Source of the DNA: Bryoerythrophyllum caledonicum
Lineage: Eukaryota > Streptophyta > Bryopsida > Pottiales > Pottiaceae
DNA: 64,000 nucleotides
Assembly: GCA_963971425.1 (NCBI GenBank)
Contig: OZ020521.1
Coordinates: 7,023,519-7,087,518 of the forward strand
Direction: 5' to 3'
Shown: positions 24,323 through 34,800 of the stretch, one piece after another
Numbering within the stretch: the first letter of the stretch is position 1
Layout: the number at the start of each line of letters is the position of its first letter
Position numbers and translations under genes: made by a program
Notes under the pieces: model-generated
Databases searched by the model: none
What the model saw: only the letters and a program-made list of their open reading frames with translations
Told to the model about the DNA's origin: nothing

Positions 24323-24585
24323 ATCAACCACTTATACTTCTCGTCCACTGTGCCTACAAGTTCCCGGACGTAGACCTCCTCCGGGATGCCCCAGGCAACT
24401 TCGAGCAAACCCTCGCACCCCATTGTCTTCAGGCTCGCCTTTAGCAAGTTATACTCGTCTAGGTCTTCTGGGATGTCCGGAATAACGCGGATCAAGGGTG
24501 GGAGCGCAACGGCCGGCTCTTCGTCTCTCCGGCCGCGCCCATCTCTATCCGTCTTTTTCTTCTTCGCCATCGGTTCCGACTTCAT
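24196..24585 (-). CDS. N-terminal piece fused out of frame to the hAT gene, 129 aa
   Basis: Starts MKSEPMAKKKKTDRDGRG. A basic leader is followed by a well-formed acidic/hydrophobic region (LLKASLKTMGCEGLLEVAWG; GIPEEVYVRELVGTVDEKYK). It then degenerates into a Cys-rich tail where the DNA is a run of TGCAAATG repeats (24240-24290) and overlaps the start of the hAT frame in another phase. It resembles plant element proteins with a 'putative transposon protein' flavour, but I do not recognise a family. Either it is the true N-terminus of the hAT gene, lost by a +1 shift in the repeats plus an internal deletion, or another gene joined to a truncated hAT copy. Confidence 0.45.
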   Translation of the reverse strand: MKSEPMAKKKKTDRDGRGRRDEEPAVALPPLIRVIPDIPEDLDEYNLLKASLKTMGCEGLLEVAWGIPEEVYVRELVGTVDEKYKWLMRANPELWGCPEWFCKCSANGWTCKCCPSMHGQCSSHGGHMS

Positions 24586-24722
24586 TAGGCCTGCCTATTA
24601 CCTCCTAGTCTCTCGATGTTGTCCCTGCACGCACCAACCTCACAAAAACCCTCCCTAACGGACACACGTCCATTCTAACCGTCCAAGCTTCAAACCCTAA
24701 CGGCAAGCGGTTTGGAAAACCG

Positions 24723-24752
24723 CAAGAGTGAGAGAGAAAGAGAGAGAGAGAG
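24723..24752. repeat. GA-rich microsatellite
   Basis: GAGTGAGAGAGAAAGAGAGA-type run upstream of the minus-strand hAT gene. Confidence 0.7.
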
Positions 24753-24940
24753 TTGGAGCGAAAATCTCAACACGCGAAGACGAAGTGAAAAGAAAGAGTT
24801 TCCCTCCGAACCCCAGCCTTTTGTAGTCTGGCCGTTAGTACGGCTCATGATGACATTTGATGGTGACAGCTCCGGCTGACGGTTCTGGCCTGATCTCCTT
24901 CGCGCTCATCGCCTGCTCAGAATCCTCGTCGTCTTTGGTG

Positions 24941-25870
24941 CTCGAGTGCTGCCTGCTTGGATCTCCTCGTGCTCTGGTGCTTGGGCTCTCTGCTCAAAAC
25001 TCCTCCTTTCTCGTGTTCCGGTGCTTGGGCTGCCTGCTCGGATCTCCTCCTTTCTCGTGCTCCGGTGTTTGGGTTGCCTACTTGGACTTCCTCCTCGCGC
25101 TCCGCTGCTCGTTCTTGTACCGGCCTCTAGCTTGGGTGGAACTCGTAAGCAGCTTCCTACTTAGGCTGCCTGCTCGGACCCCCTCCTCGCGCTCCGCTGG
25201 TGCTGGCCTTCGGGGTCGTGTTGATGTCAACCTCCGGGCTCCGTTGGTGGTAGCCTCTGGGCTCCGTTCATGTTGGCCTCTGGGCTTCGCTAGTGCTGGC
25301 CTCCTAGCTTTGCTGATGCTGACCTCTAGGCTCTACTGGTGCTAGCCTCCGGGCTTGTGTTGGTGCTGGCCTCCGAGCTCTACTGGTGCTAGCCTCCGGG
25401 CTCCGTTGATGCTGGCCTCCGCGCTCGTGTTGATGTTGACCTCCGGGCTCCGCTGGTGCTGGCCTTCGGGCTCAGCTGGTGTTGGCCTCTGGGCTCTGCT
25501 GGTGTTGTTCACCCTTCAGGTTCCAGCTCTATAAGAAGTCCGGGCTTGGGCCCTAGAAGTTTCCTTTAAGCTTGAGTTGTTATCTCCAGGTTCTTTTCCT
25601 CTGGGCTCCTCATACTCCGCTCCAGCTGTAGAACTTCACGTTGTTTTTCTCCGGGCTCTTTGCACTCCGCTGTAGCTGTTGAGCTTTGAGTTTTCTCGTC
25701 CCGAGTTCCTTATTCCGCTCCAGCTGTTGAGCTTTGAGTTGTTTTTCTTCGGGCTCCTTACACTCCGCTCCAGCTATTGACTTCAAGTTTTCCCCTCCCG
25801 GGCTTCTTATTCCGCTCCAGCTATTGACTTCAAGTTTACCCCCCCCCCGGGCTCCTTATTCCGCTCCAGC
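24941..25870. repeat. GC-rich minisatellite block with three unit types
   Basis: About 24941-25190: diverged units of roughly 53 bp around GGTGCTTGGGCTGCCTGCTC. 25191-25510: about thirteen copies of a 23-24 bp unit (GCCTCCGGGCTCCGTTGATG CTG). 25600-25870: units of about 55 bp around TTATTCCGCTCCAGCTATTG. All share a GGGCTCC core, so they may descend from one ancestral repeat. The 162-codon frame at 24857 is produced by the repeat. Confidence 0.75.
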
Positions 25871-26250
25871 TAGGATCGGGTCCAACACTACTTTTTATCC
25901 ACTCTAAGGTTTTTGAAATACCTTCTAACTTTCTTAACTCTAATCCATCGTAAAGGTTAATACTAGCCTAGAATTAACTCCTATATCTATCTAACTAGTC
26001 ATATTTAAGATCACTATTAACTAACTAACAAAATTTTAAAATTTGTGGTAAGACAGGTTGCCTAGTCACCGGCGAATTACCGGTTAGACCAGTAAATCGG
26101 AAGACTTCTAGTCCAACATCGATAAATCATTCTCTAACAAAAGTAGGTAGCCGGAGAAATCACTCAAGTGGTAGTGACCAGGTGCACAATTGAGCCCCAT
26201 CGACATCACTACTCTCACTCTAGCGTTAATCTACCGCACCTAGCAACATC
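25871..26250. other. Spacer, no gene seen
   Basis: AT-rich sequence beginning just after the minisatellite. CCGG-containing motifs (ACCGGTTAGACC) recur here and to about 27500. Confidence 0.35.
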
Positions 26251-26527
26251 CTATCAACTGATACAATAAATCCGCAATAGCACATAACATAGGCTCATCT
26301 GGAGGATCCCTCTGGAAGAGTAGAATTAGCTTCCGGTAGATCCATGGAAGGATTGACCAGAAGATTGAGTTTAAAAACTCAACCACCTTCTCAAACTGTT
26401 CTCCTTTCGCAGTCCCCTCCCACTTGTTCGGGTCAATCTTGAAAGTGTCAGTATTGCCGGTAGAGCTATGTTGTCTAGAATGGATTAGATCCGTGATGTG
26501 CCTGTATTTACACCAATCACTCTACTA
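26251..26527 (-). pseudogene. Short coding remnant of unknown family, about 90 codons
   Basis: A minus-strand open frame without ATG, so easily missed. It has strongly protein-like content: HITDLIHSRQHSSTGNTDTF, FKIDPNKWEGTAKGEQFEKV, FWSILPWIYRKLILLFQRDP. It is bounded by a TAG on the 5' side and a TAG on the 3' side. It may be an exon or a gag-like fragment of a retroelement. No family is recognised and no partner exons were found. Confidence 0.35.
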
Positions 26528-29500
26528 AGCCTATTACAAATTCCGGTCTGGCCCGGAAAACACACAAGTATACCGGGCAACCGGTGTACTTTCTCCGGAA
26601 CACTTTATTAGACTAACGTGGATGCATGTAACTCACGTATCTAGTAACACGACTAACAAAACAACATCACAATTGACCACTTCAAACAACAATAGTTGAC
26701 TTAGGAGAACAAGAATTTTGGAAGGGGGTTTCCCGGTTGACCGGGCAGGCCGGGAAAAAGATGAAAAATTTAGGCAAGACCTAGAAAAGAGGGAAGAATA
26801 GAGAAAACATAAAAAAAGACTTGCCACGAGGCCGAGATAATGAAAGACAAATGATGGGACAAGAAGGTAGACGTACAAGTACAAGAATTCAATATCTAGG
26901 ATGTATGAGGTCTAGGTAGAGTCTACCCAAAGACTTTTCTCTAGACTGGAAAGAAGGCAACCGGAGTTCACCCCGGGAAAAGAAAAGTGAGAAGAGATTT
27001 AACAAACAAGAAAGTTGTACAAATAAGAAAAATCCATCAACTGGCAAAAATCACCTTGTTAACAAATATCTTGCCACCTCCTTATTGCACCCGCAACCTC
27101 CTTGAAATTGTGGTTTAGTCTCTGAATCTTCTTGCCGCGGTCGTGAATCTCCTTGCACCGCCTCCACGCCTAGGAATCTCGACCTTCGTTGTGTCAAAAG
27201 CCTCCTCCCACTACAATCTTCTTCCAAATCCTAGGTTTGAAGATTCAATCCCTAGGTGCTACAACTCCCCTTCAAAATCCTAGCTCCCTCGCCCTTCCTT
27301 CACGCTTCCTCCAACACCTCTTCCAACGTTCTCGTTCTTCTTCTTCTTCTTCTTCACCTCCTCCTTGAAAAGCCAACTCTGCTTGAAAACCCGAGTCTGC
27401 TTGGAAAAACCTGGATCTGCTTGAGAGAGCCCGACTTGCTTGAAAACTTGGATTGATACCCGCCAGTACCCGGTATCCGGTTTGTACCCGATACTGACCG
27501 GTTATCAACTAGTATTTTTTATTTTTTATTTTAAAAAAATATTTTAAATATTTTTCTTTCATATAAAATTAAATTCATATTTTTATTCAAATAAGAATTT
27601 AAGTTTTCTACAACAATAAAGTAAAAAGAAAACCTAAACAACTAAACTAAAAAGGAAACACTAATAAGTAGTCTATCTAGTTGATGAAGACTTTGACTAG
27701 CTAACTTAGTTTTAAGTGGTGATTTGGACTTTTGCCCCAGAGATCCTTCCCATGCAATTCTTTCTAGGTTTTTTTGGGGCATAACCTTGGTAGTTTTAAC
27801 TTTTAAGGCCCAATTTTATCACCACTATAACACTAATTATCTAGTTAAGCATTCACCGACTTTCACTAATTATTATACAACCTACTTCTACGTAATACTA
27901 ACTACTTTGCCGGTTATCTAAGACTAAAAATCACAACTTAACTAATTTTTTGGGTAGGCAACCAAGTGGGAGTTCAGACTCCCACACGGGCAATGTGCCA
28001 CTTTGATGGATCATAGTCTGTTTCTAACACTGACGTTGTGTACTTGTAGAGCCAAAATGACAAAAATAGTTTTTTGTAAAAAGGTTAATTAAGTGTAAAA
28101 AGGTAGATGCAAGTGCATGCATTTAGGTATTAATTGTGAATAAAATTCCTATGCATGAATGCATTACATATTTATTCTTCATGGAATAAGTTAGGGAAAT
28201 ACCCTAACTACTAGGTTGTGTGTGTGACCTTGTGTGTGTGTTGTGGAGCATTAATCATAATTGTGAAGATTAATGTAGATAATGTGAAATTAAGTGACTT
28301 AATGCATAAGGAGTGTAGTGCATAAGTACTTAATAGAATCTCAAGTGTGAGTGAGCATAACTTGAGTATCTTGAGAATAAGAGTGGAGTTCTTATTCATG
28401 TTAATGCAATTTATGCAATAATCATCAAGAGTGGCATACCTTGATGCATGGCAAAGAGTGTCATATTATGCATACAATTAATTAGCATTAAGTCTAGCAT
28501 TAAAAGAAGGGATTCTTTAAGGTAGGCTAATTTGTGAGTATTTAAAGAATCTATCATAAGAGAGTAAGTAAGGAACAAATCCCAAAGAAAGACTTAAGAA
28601 AAGAATACATAAATTAAAAGAATCTTAAGTCCAAGTTTAGATAACATAAGCTTATGAAGATTAAGACGTTAAGTACGAGAAGACCCTTAAGTTTAAGGGC
28701 TTGGACTTAAAGGTGTGTATGAGTGAGAACATGGGATATCATTTGCATTTAGTGAGATGCACTCCCTGTTTTGGTAGTCTTGAGTCGGAAACTTAAGAAC
28801 ATTGTAAAGCTGAATTGATCTAGACTGTGCAGGTTCTTAAGGATCAGTCCTAAGTAAGTGTGTGAGTGCTTAAGAACTAAAGACCAGAAACTATGTTCTT
28901 AAGAACAAGGAATAGATCAAGAATGAAGTCTTAACAACTAGTTAGAGATCTTAAAGACTAAGTGGTACGAGTAAGTGTAGAACACCATAGTCTTAAAGGG
29001 TTAATTGTGGATAAGTGAACTTAAGTGGAGACTTAAGAGGTGAACTCCTTAAGATTTAAGTTAACTTGTGTGTGTGATTTTTGAGACTAACTCTTATCTT
29101 AAATACGTGATCACGTGGATTAAGTGGACGGACGTGAAAAGTAGAACGATTTGCATGAGGTAAGACTTCGAATTTCTAAAGGTTGTAATTAAGGAACCAA
29201 TGCAATGAGACTTAATGGAATCTTCCATTAGCCCAGTGTGGCATGTGTTTAAGAATTAGTGGCATAAGCACAATCTTAAAAGGACTAATGTTCCTTCTTA
29301 AGGCACGAGAGATCCTTTGGGATTGGATTTTGTGGATGAATCCTTTAAGAGTGATGCTAACAGCCCTAATTTCCTAAAGTATAGATAAATAACCTTAAGA
29401 ATTAACCGAGAAGATAGCTTTAACTACACAATTAAGCTTTAATTACTTAAAATTAGGCGTATGATCATCCCCGTAACGAATCCTATGAGGTGTGGGTACC

Positions 29501-30099
29501 CGGTATACTTGGGTATTTTCTTAGAGTGGTGAAAAATCACTCTACAGTACTGGACTCTTGAGACTTGTTCACTAATGGCCTCATCCATACACACTCGAGC
29601 CATCCTTCTGCCATCTCGTGGAATAGAGTAGTTCACTATATTACAACGATGTGAACTGTAGCTAGATCCAGGAGGCATAGCAAGCTTGCGTTTTATGAAT
29701 CCAAAAAAACTCCGCCCGTTCTAGGCGGCCTCACCTAGTTAATAGATCTTGAGCCCTAGAAAAGTTCCTAACAACAATGAGTATAGGGTCACCTGAACGT
29801 TGTGCGGATCTGAACCACATCGTACTTTTGTCTGGACCTTTTTCCGATGTCCCACCCTTCAACCATGCCCGATGCAAAGTGATCTGCATGAAAATACAGA
29901 TGAGATTGTACACGGTAGGCGCGTATAAACACATTATTGTGTTTTCCGATTGTTGGAGTCAACGGTTGAGGATTGTTTCACCCAAATTTCAAAAATGCAT
30001 GTTCGCTCTCTTGTCAAGGGTGAGACCTCAAGAAGATACAATAATTGTCATTTAAATTTCCAAACAACTCTTGAATTTTCAATTGAAATACAGGGAATA
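26528..30099. other. Long spacer without recognisable genes
   Basis: Contains a TTC microsatellite near 27330-27355, GT-rich runs near 28215-28245, and a 28080-29440 stretch rich in CTTAAG and TTAAG words, suggesting a decayed repeat. Frames here lack coding character. The 29440-30100 stretch probably contains the far 3' end of the degenerate minus-strand transposase. Confidence 0.4.
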
Positions 30100-31545
30100 G
30101 AAGGTAAAAATGCCACTTATAAGCTACATAGTGCCTCCCATTGTCTATATCGGAAGTGCCAAAATGCCATCCAATCCTCTAGAGCATGACGTTCGCTCTC
30201 AGTAGTGGCCCCGGATGACACTCACTACCCTTGAATTACATTGTATTGTGCTTTGGCCTCTTCCCGTGTCTTTGCATTTTTCCACATCTTGCAAAGGGCA
30301 ATGTATTGCTCTTGGAAGCCAAAAAGAATACTTTTGGTGGTGGCTTGCTAAAGACACTTTGTCCAATGGAGTAAGCAAGTTTATTCTTTGTCATCCATGG
30401 GCTTGTCCTTGTCCCCGTTGCCATAAACTCGACGATCGGAGTGCCAATTTGCAATAGTTGTGTTAGCTATCAAGCCTTTGAAGTTTGTCTCCTCCAGGCC
30501 ATATTTTTCATTGTATCATTTAGGTTCTACCAGAATAGCTATTGAGCTTGACCATCCTCGGATTGCATATCACACATAGAAATTATCATCACTCTACAAT
30601 ACTTACTATCATACAAATAACAAGCTATGGTAATCCAGTCCTTGACCCGCTTCACATGATCAACCATCAGCCAACAATCTTGGAGGTCGCCTCTAGATTT
30701 AATAAGGTCAACACCACTTCCTGGACAATCAACGGATATCTTAAAAACAAAAACTTTACCTTTACATTGGCCAAGGAACTTGTTCACGTGAATAAATTCA
30801 AACTTCAACGATTCCTTCAATTCCATGATGTTGTCCATAACTCCCTTTCTTCCCCTATAGAACCTTTTACATGTCGACACAAGAATTTTTTTGCTTAGAG
30901 ACGAGAGAGTCTCAAATTTCTCTAGGACAACATCCACAGATGGTCCTTCTAGGTTTGACGATCCAATGCCAGGACGAATCAAGTAGTTAGACAAGTAAAT
31001 CTTGCTCGCGACAATGGTAATTGCTGAATTGATAGCCTTTGATGTGCATTGGACTTCCTTTGAAACGCAGTCGTGCATGACATCCATAACAATTTGATCA
31101 ACGCCTTTCAAGATAGAATGATGATGATGTCCAAGATGTTATTGCAATGCACGTGCGGTCTAGGTCCCTAGATGTCATATAGTAAACTCGGGCATGACAT
31201 AGAGCGAGACAAATAGGAGGGGTTTGACACAACTTACAAGCATGTGTAGACTTGTCAGATGATGCTCTGTTGATTGAAAATGGAGTAAAGGCAAACCTGC
31301 TTCACTCGGTTTGATTTGTGCGACCTACATCTTTCAACATATAGTCATATGTTGGGTTGAGGCACTATAGATGCCCGGTACATGTTAACTTTTGGTAAGT
31401 TAGGCCAAAATCGTTCTTGATGTTTGTTGTCATTGTTCTATACCACGTGTGACCGTCATATTGTTTACTCATCCCATCAAGGCCTCCACTGAACTATAGG
31501 TGGATGTCCTCGCGTAGAGGTGCCAGTTCAAATATCATGTCTCCA
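30100..31545 (-). pseudogene. Degenerate transposase-like gene
   Basis: Minus-strand reading gives protein-like blocks in order across several frames. 31545-31110: RTMTTNIKNDFGLTYQKLTC, then THACKLCQTPPICLALCHAR. 31111-30539: an intact 190-codon frame containing FKISVDCPGSGVDLI, LMVDHVKRVKDWITIACYLY and VMIISMCDMQSED. 30520-30150: TNFKGLIANTTIANWHSDRR and YIALCKMWKNAKTREEAKAQ, then a WHFRYRQW block. The motif order resembles a transposase-like family spread in non-seed plants and animals (VDCPGS, a D-rich CDMQSE motif, FKG-M-A-N, FWHFRYRQW). This is recognised by pattern and I cannot give it a firm name. At least four in-frame stops and one frameshift (near 31110) make it inactive. Confidence 0.55.
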
Positions 31546-31899
31546 TCATATTTGGAGGCAGATACTTTACAGTTTGTAAATCTAGACTATTGATATCAAT
31601 TTGAAACAACTCCAACCTGGACCCCTTTTTTATACAAGTTTTACAAACATGCAATAGGATACTTCTTGCCGTTCTAGAGGTATGATGGATTAGAGGCTTC
31701 CATAAAGAAATAGATTGAAACATATTGGACTTGGAAGGAAGCGTAGTAGAGCCATTAGGTAGAAGTTATAATTGATCCATGGCTCTCAAAGGAATTCCTT
31801 GAGTCACCTAGGTTCATATCGGTTACATCTTCTTCGTCTTTGTCGTTAAGAGTATGGACAATTGGGTTACACCTTGTGCCCTTCAATTGAGAAGCTCCT

Positions 31900-34800
31900 C
31901 ATTCCACTATGCCGCATGCTCCCCATGATAGAGATGAGACTTTCTTTGAGGACCGATGTCGAGAAGCTGACGACAAAGTTTGTGAAGGGAATTTGACATG
32001 GCTCTGCCTGCTTCTATGTAGCGGTGAAATTTTTTTCATTGATGGAACAAGAGGTGCTACCCCTGGAGCGAGCCAAGTGGTCTGTAATTTGATTGGAAGA
32101 GGATAAAAAGTTTGAGGCGATGTTGCAGAGCTGGCCAGAGTTGCAGGCGCTCCTTAACAAGTACCCTTTTGTTTGGGATAGAAACCACCGCTATATTGCA
32201 TGGATGGAGTTAATATCCTAGATGCACTCTACCGACTTCATATTTCCTTTCCCAGTCAGGGTGGTGATTCTAGAGCCATTTTTGGCAAATTGTCATATAC
32301 TTCTCAATGCTATGACAAATCTTAACAAGTAAGGAGTATTTTGATTTTTTCCTTTCAGTAATTAATCTCTATTGCGCGTTGTCATTGTTGTCATGTTCAT
32401 ATTCAATATTTCAATTGGATCATCTATAGGTAGGTTTCCAATCAATGGTTCTTAGTTTGCTAGGCAAAATGAGGCCGATCACGTAACTCTGCACAAGTGA
32501 CACGAGCTGATGAGGATCCAACATTTTGGATTGATGGATTTTGAGCAACTTAAGGACTTGATTAGCATAATGATTACAAGGCAAGCGTCCATAAGTGGGA
32601 GAAGAGGGCAATAAAGAAGTGATATCACATGACGTTGTCGTGATGCAATACAGTTCATATTATAAAAAATAAGTTTGAGAAGAAAAAGTGGGAATTTAGC
32701 TGGTTAAGGTAATTGTGGACAATAAACGGTTTTATCCTCAATTACCTTACTAAGTCAGAAGCTTATCTTAGAGGATCTTTACTGCATCTTGTTACTACCT
32801 CAAGGTTTAAGAGCGTCCACTAGTTGATCTTTTTGTTGATTCCAGTAGTCCCCTGACCATGCGAGTGCCAGCCGCTCTGACAAGCCAAGGAATCGAACCC
32901 GGACTGGCGAGGTGCAACAAAATGCTCAGCCAGTCGAATGAAGCCGCAATCGATGACAGTACGTAGGCTCTAATGATATTTAAGGCATTCTCTAACTCTT
33001 CTAAGATCAAAAAACTTAAACAGAGTGTTATGGTATTATAGTTTGCAATAGAAATAAAAAAAGTAAAGTTTGAGGATTAGTTTAGGGGGAGACATATAGT
33101 GCCAACTAGTAGTAAAGTTATAGGTTAGGAAATAAAAGTGAAGTTAGGCTTATGTGGGAAGTTATGGATAAGTTTTGAAGGTAAATGGACTTTGGTGACC
33201 AAGAGTGAGTAAAAAGGAAGGCTAGAGAGGCATGAGATGATTTAGGCTCTTGACTTCGCTTCCCTTCTCCCTCGGCCAAAGCCTCTTTCCTTTAGTATAA
33301 AAAGATGCTCGGATTTTCTAATGTGGCATGTAGAGTTTTTTGAGTTTTGATGTCAGTTTTTAGAGTGATATAGATCTTGTTAATAGCTTTTCAACAAGCT
33401 ATCACACGCTTGAATCGGAATTATGTAAAAGCCATCGTGTGGGTTTGAATAAAGAGGGTACTGCTGCCATGAGTTTTCGAGAGCAATAACTTTGATTATA
33501 TGTAGAAATTTATACACTAAGAGTGAGATAGTGAAACTCTGTATGTATACAAGTGGTTGTATTAGCTTTTCAATGAACTATCACAAGCTCAAATCCGAGT
33601 TGTTATGGAGCCGTGGCACTTGATTAGTTGAAGGGGTGTTCTCGTAGGAGCGGTTTTTTTTCCTACAAGTTTTAAGCAGTAACTTTGAGCAACTATAGTT
33701 CATTATGTATAAAGTCAGTAGAATTGAAACTTTCACCACTTATTTATCTTCTTTTTAGCTTTACAAAATGCTATTACAAGCTTGATTTTAAGTTGTATTG
33801 CAAGAGTTATGCTAGTTTGAGTGGGAAAATGTTGGCTGCCTTAAACAATTTAGAGCAGTAACTTTGACTCTTCATAGAAATAATTGTAAAGTTTTTTTTT
33901 TATTGAAACTTAGTATTTATGAGCCTTACTGTATTAGCTTTGTAGAAAGCTATTGCATGCATGTATAGAATTATTTATGAAGTAGAAGAGCCAAATTTAG
34001 TGAAGAAGGGTTTTGCTACCCCAAGTTTACACAACTTTTATGTTGACTACTTGCAAGAGTTTATTAAGATGAACAAAGATTTTCAATTCTTGATGAGGAT
34101 TAAGGCTTTATCTATCATTATCTACTGAAGAAGTTTATTTTTGTAGCACCTCCCTTATCTTTTGACTAAAATTGGTAGCAGCCAAGGACCCAGTGTTTTT
34201 CCAAGGCAATTTCTTTCTCTACGACAACGTATGATGCATTCTTGAAACTCATGTTTGAGGTACGTATTCAAAGCGTGCCTACAATTTCATTGCCTGTGAT
34301 GCGTAGTTCATTATATATTCTTTCTCTTATGTCTATTAATTGTTGTTGTTGGTTTTTTAGCATGAGATTATTGCCACCTATGATGAGTGTATTAGAAATT
34401 ACAAGGATGGCCTCATCACCGACATTGGTGTTGATTGTGTTGATAGTCCAACTAAGTTGGTCAAAGTTTGCACTGAGGCCGTGTAAAAAAAGAAAACGGC
34501 ATGTCAGACTATTTTCACCCAAATGTTGGCGGTTGCAAATCCAACGATCGGCAAGGAGTTTTTCAAGGAGGTATTTTAATCAAAAGTCTGATTGTGTTTT
34601 TGTTTGTGCTTTTCAACTTGATTTATTTTGACTAATTGTCTACATGCATTTGACTCTTTCTATATGGGTTCGTGCTTTAGGTTATACGTCATTTCAATAT
34701 TTACTAGACCAAACGAGAGATGACACTTAATAAGCTTCAAGTCTTCTGCATCGCAAAGGTAGCTGGAAGGTTGAAGGGTCAATGGTACAAATGGTGGAAC

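Noticed and set aside
24857..25345. 162-codon plus-strand frame
   Set aside because: Lies in the minisatellite block; the residues are repetitive Leu/Ser/Gly.
25850..29700. LTR retrotransposon with CCGG-rich ends
   Set aside because: No paired long terminal repeats, primer-binding site, or reverse transcriptase/integrase blocks were found.
32880..32947. tRNA gene or SINE head on the minus strand (strong box B GGGTTCGATTCC)
   Set aside because: The only box A-like word is too close (20 nt apart) and no acceptor stem forms; at most a fragment.
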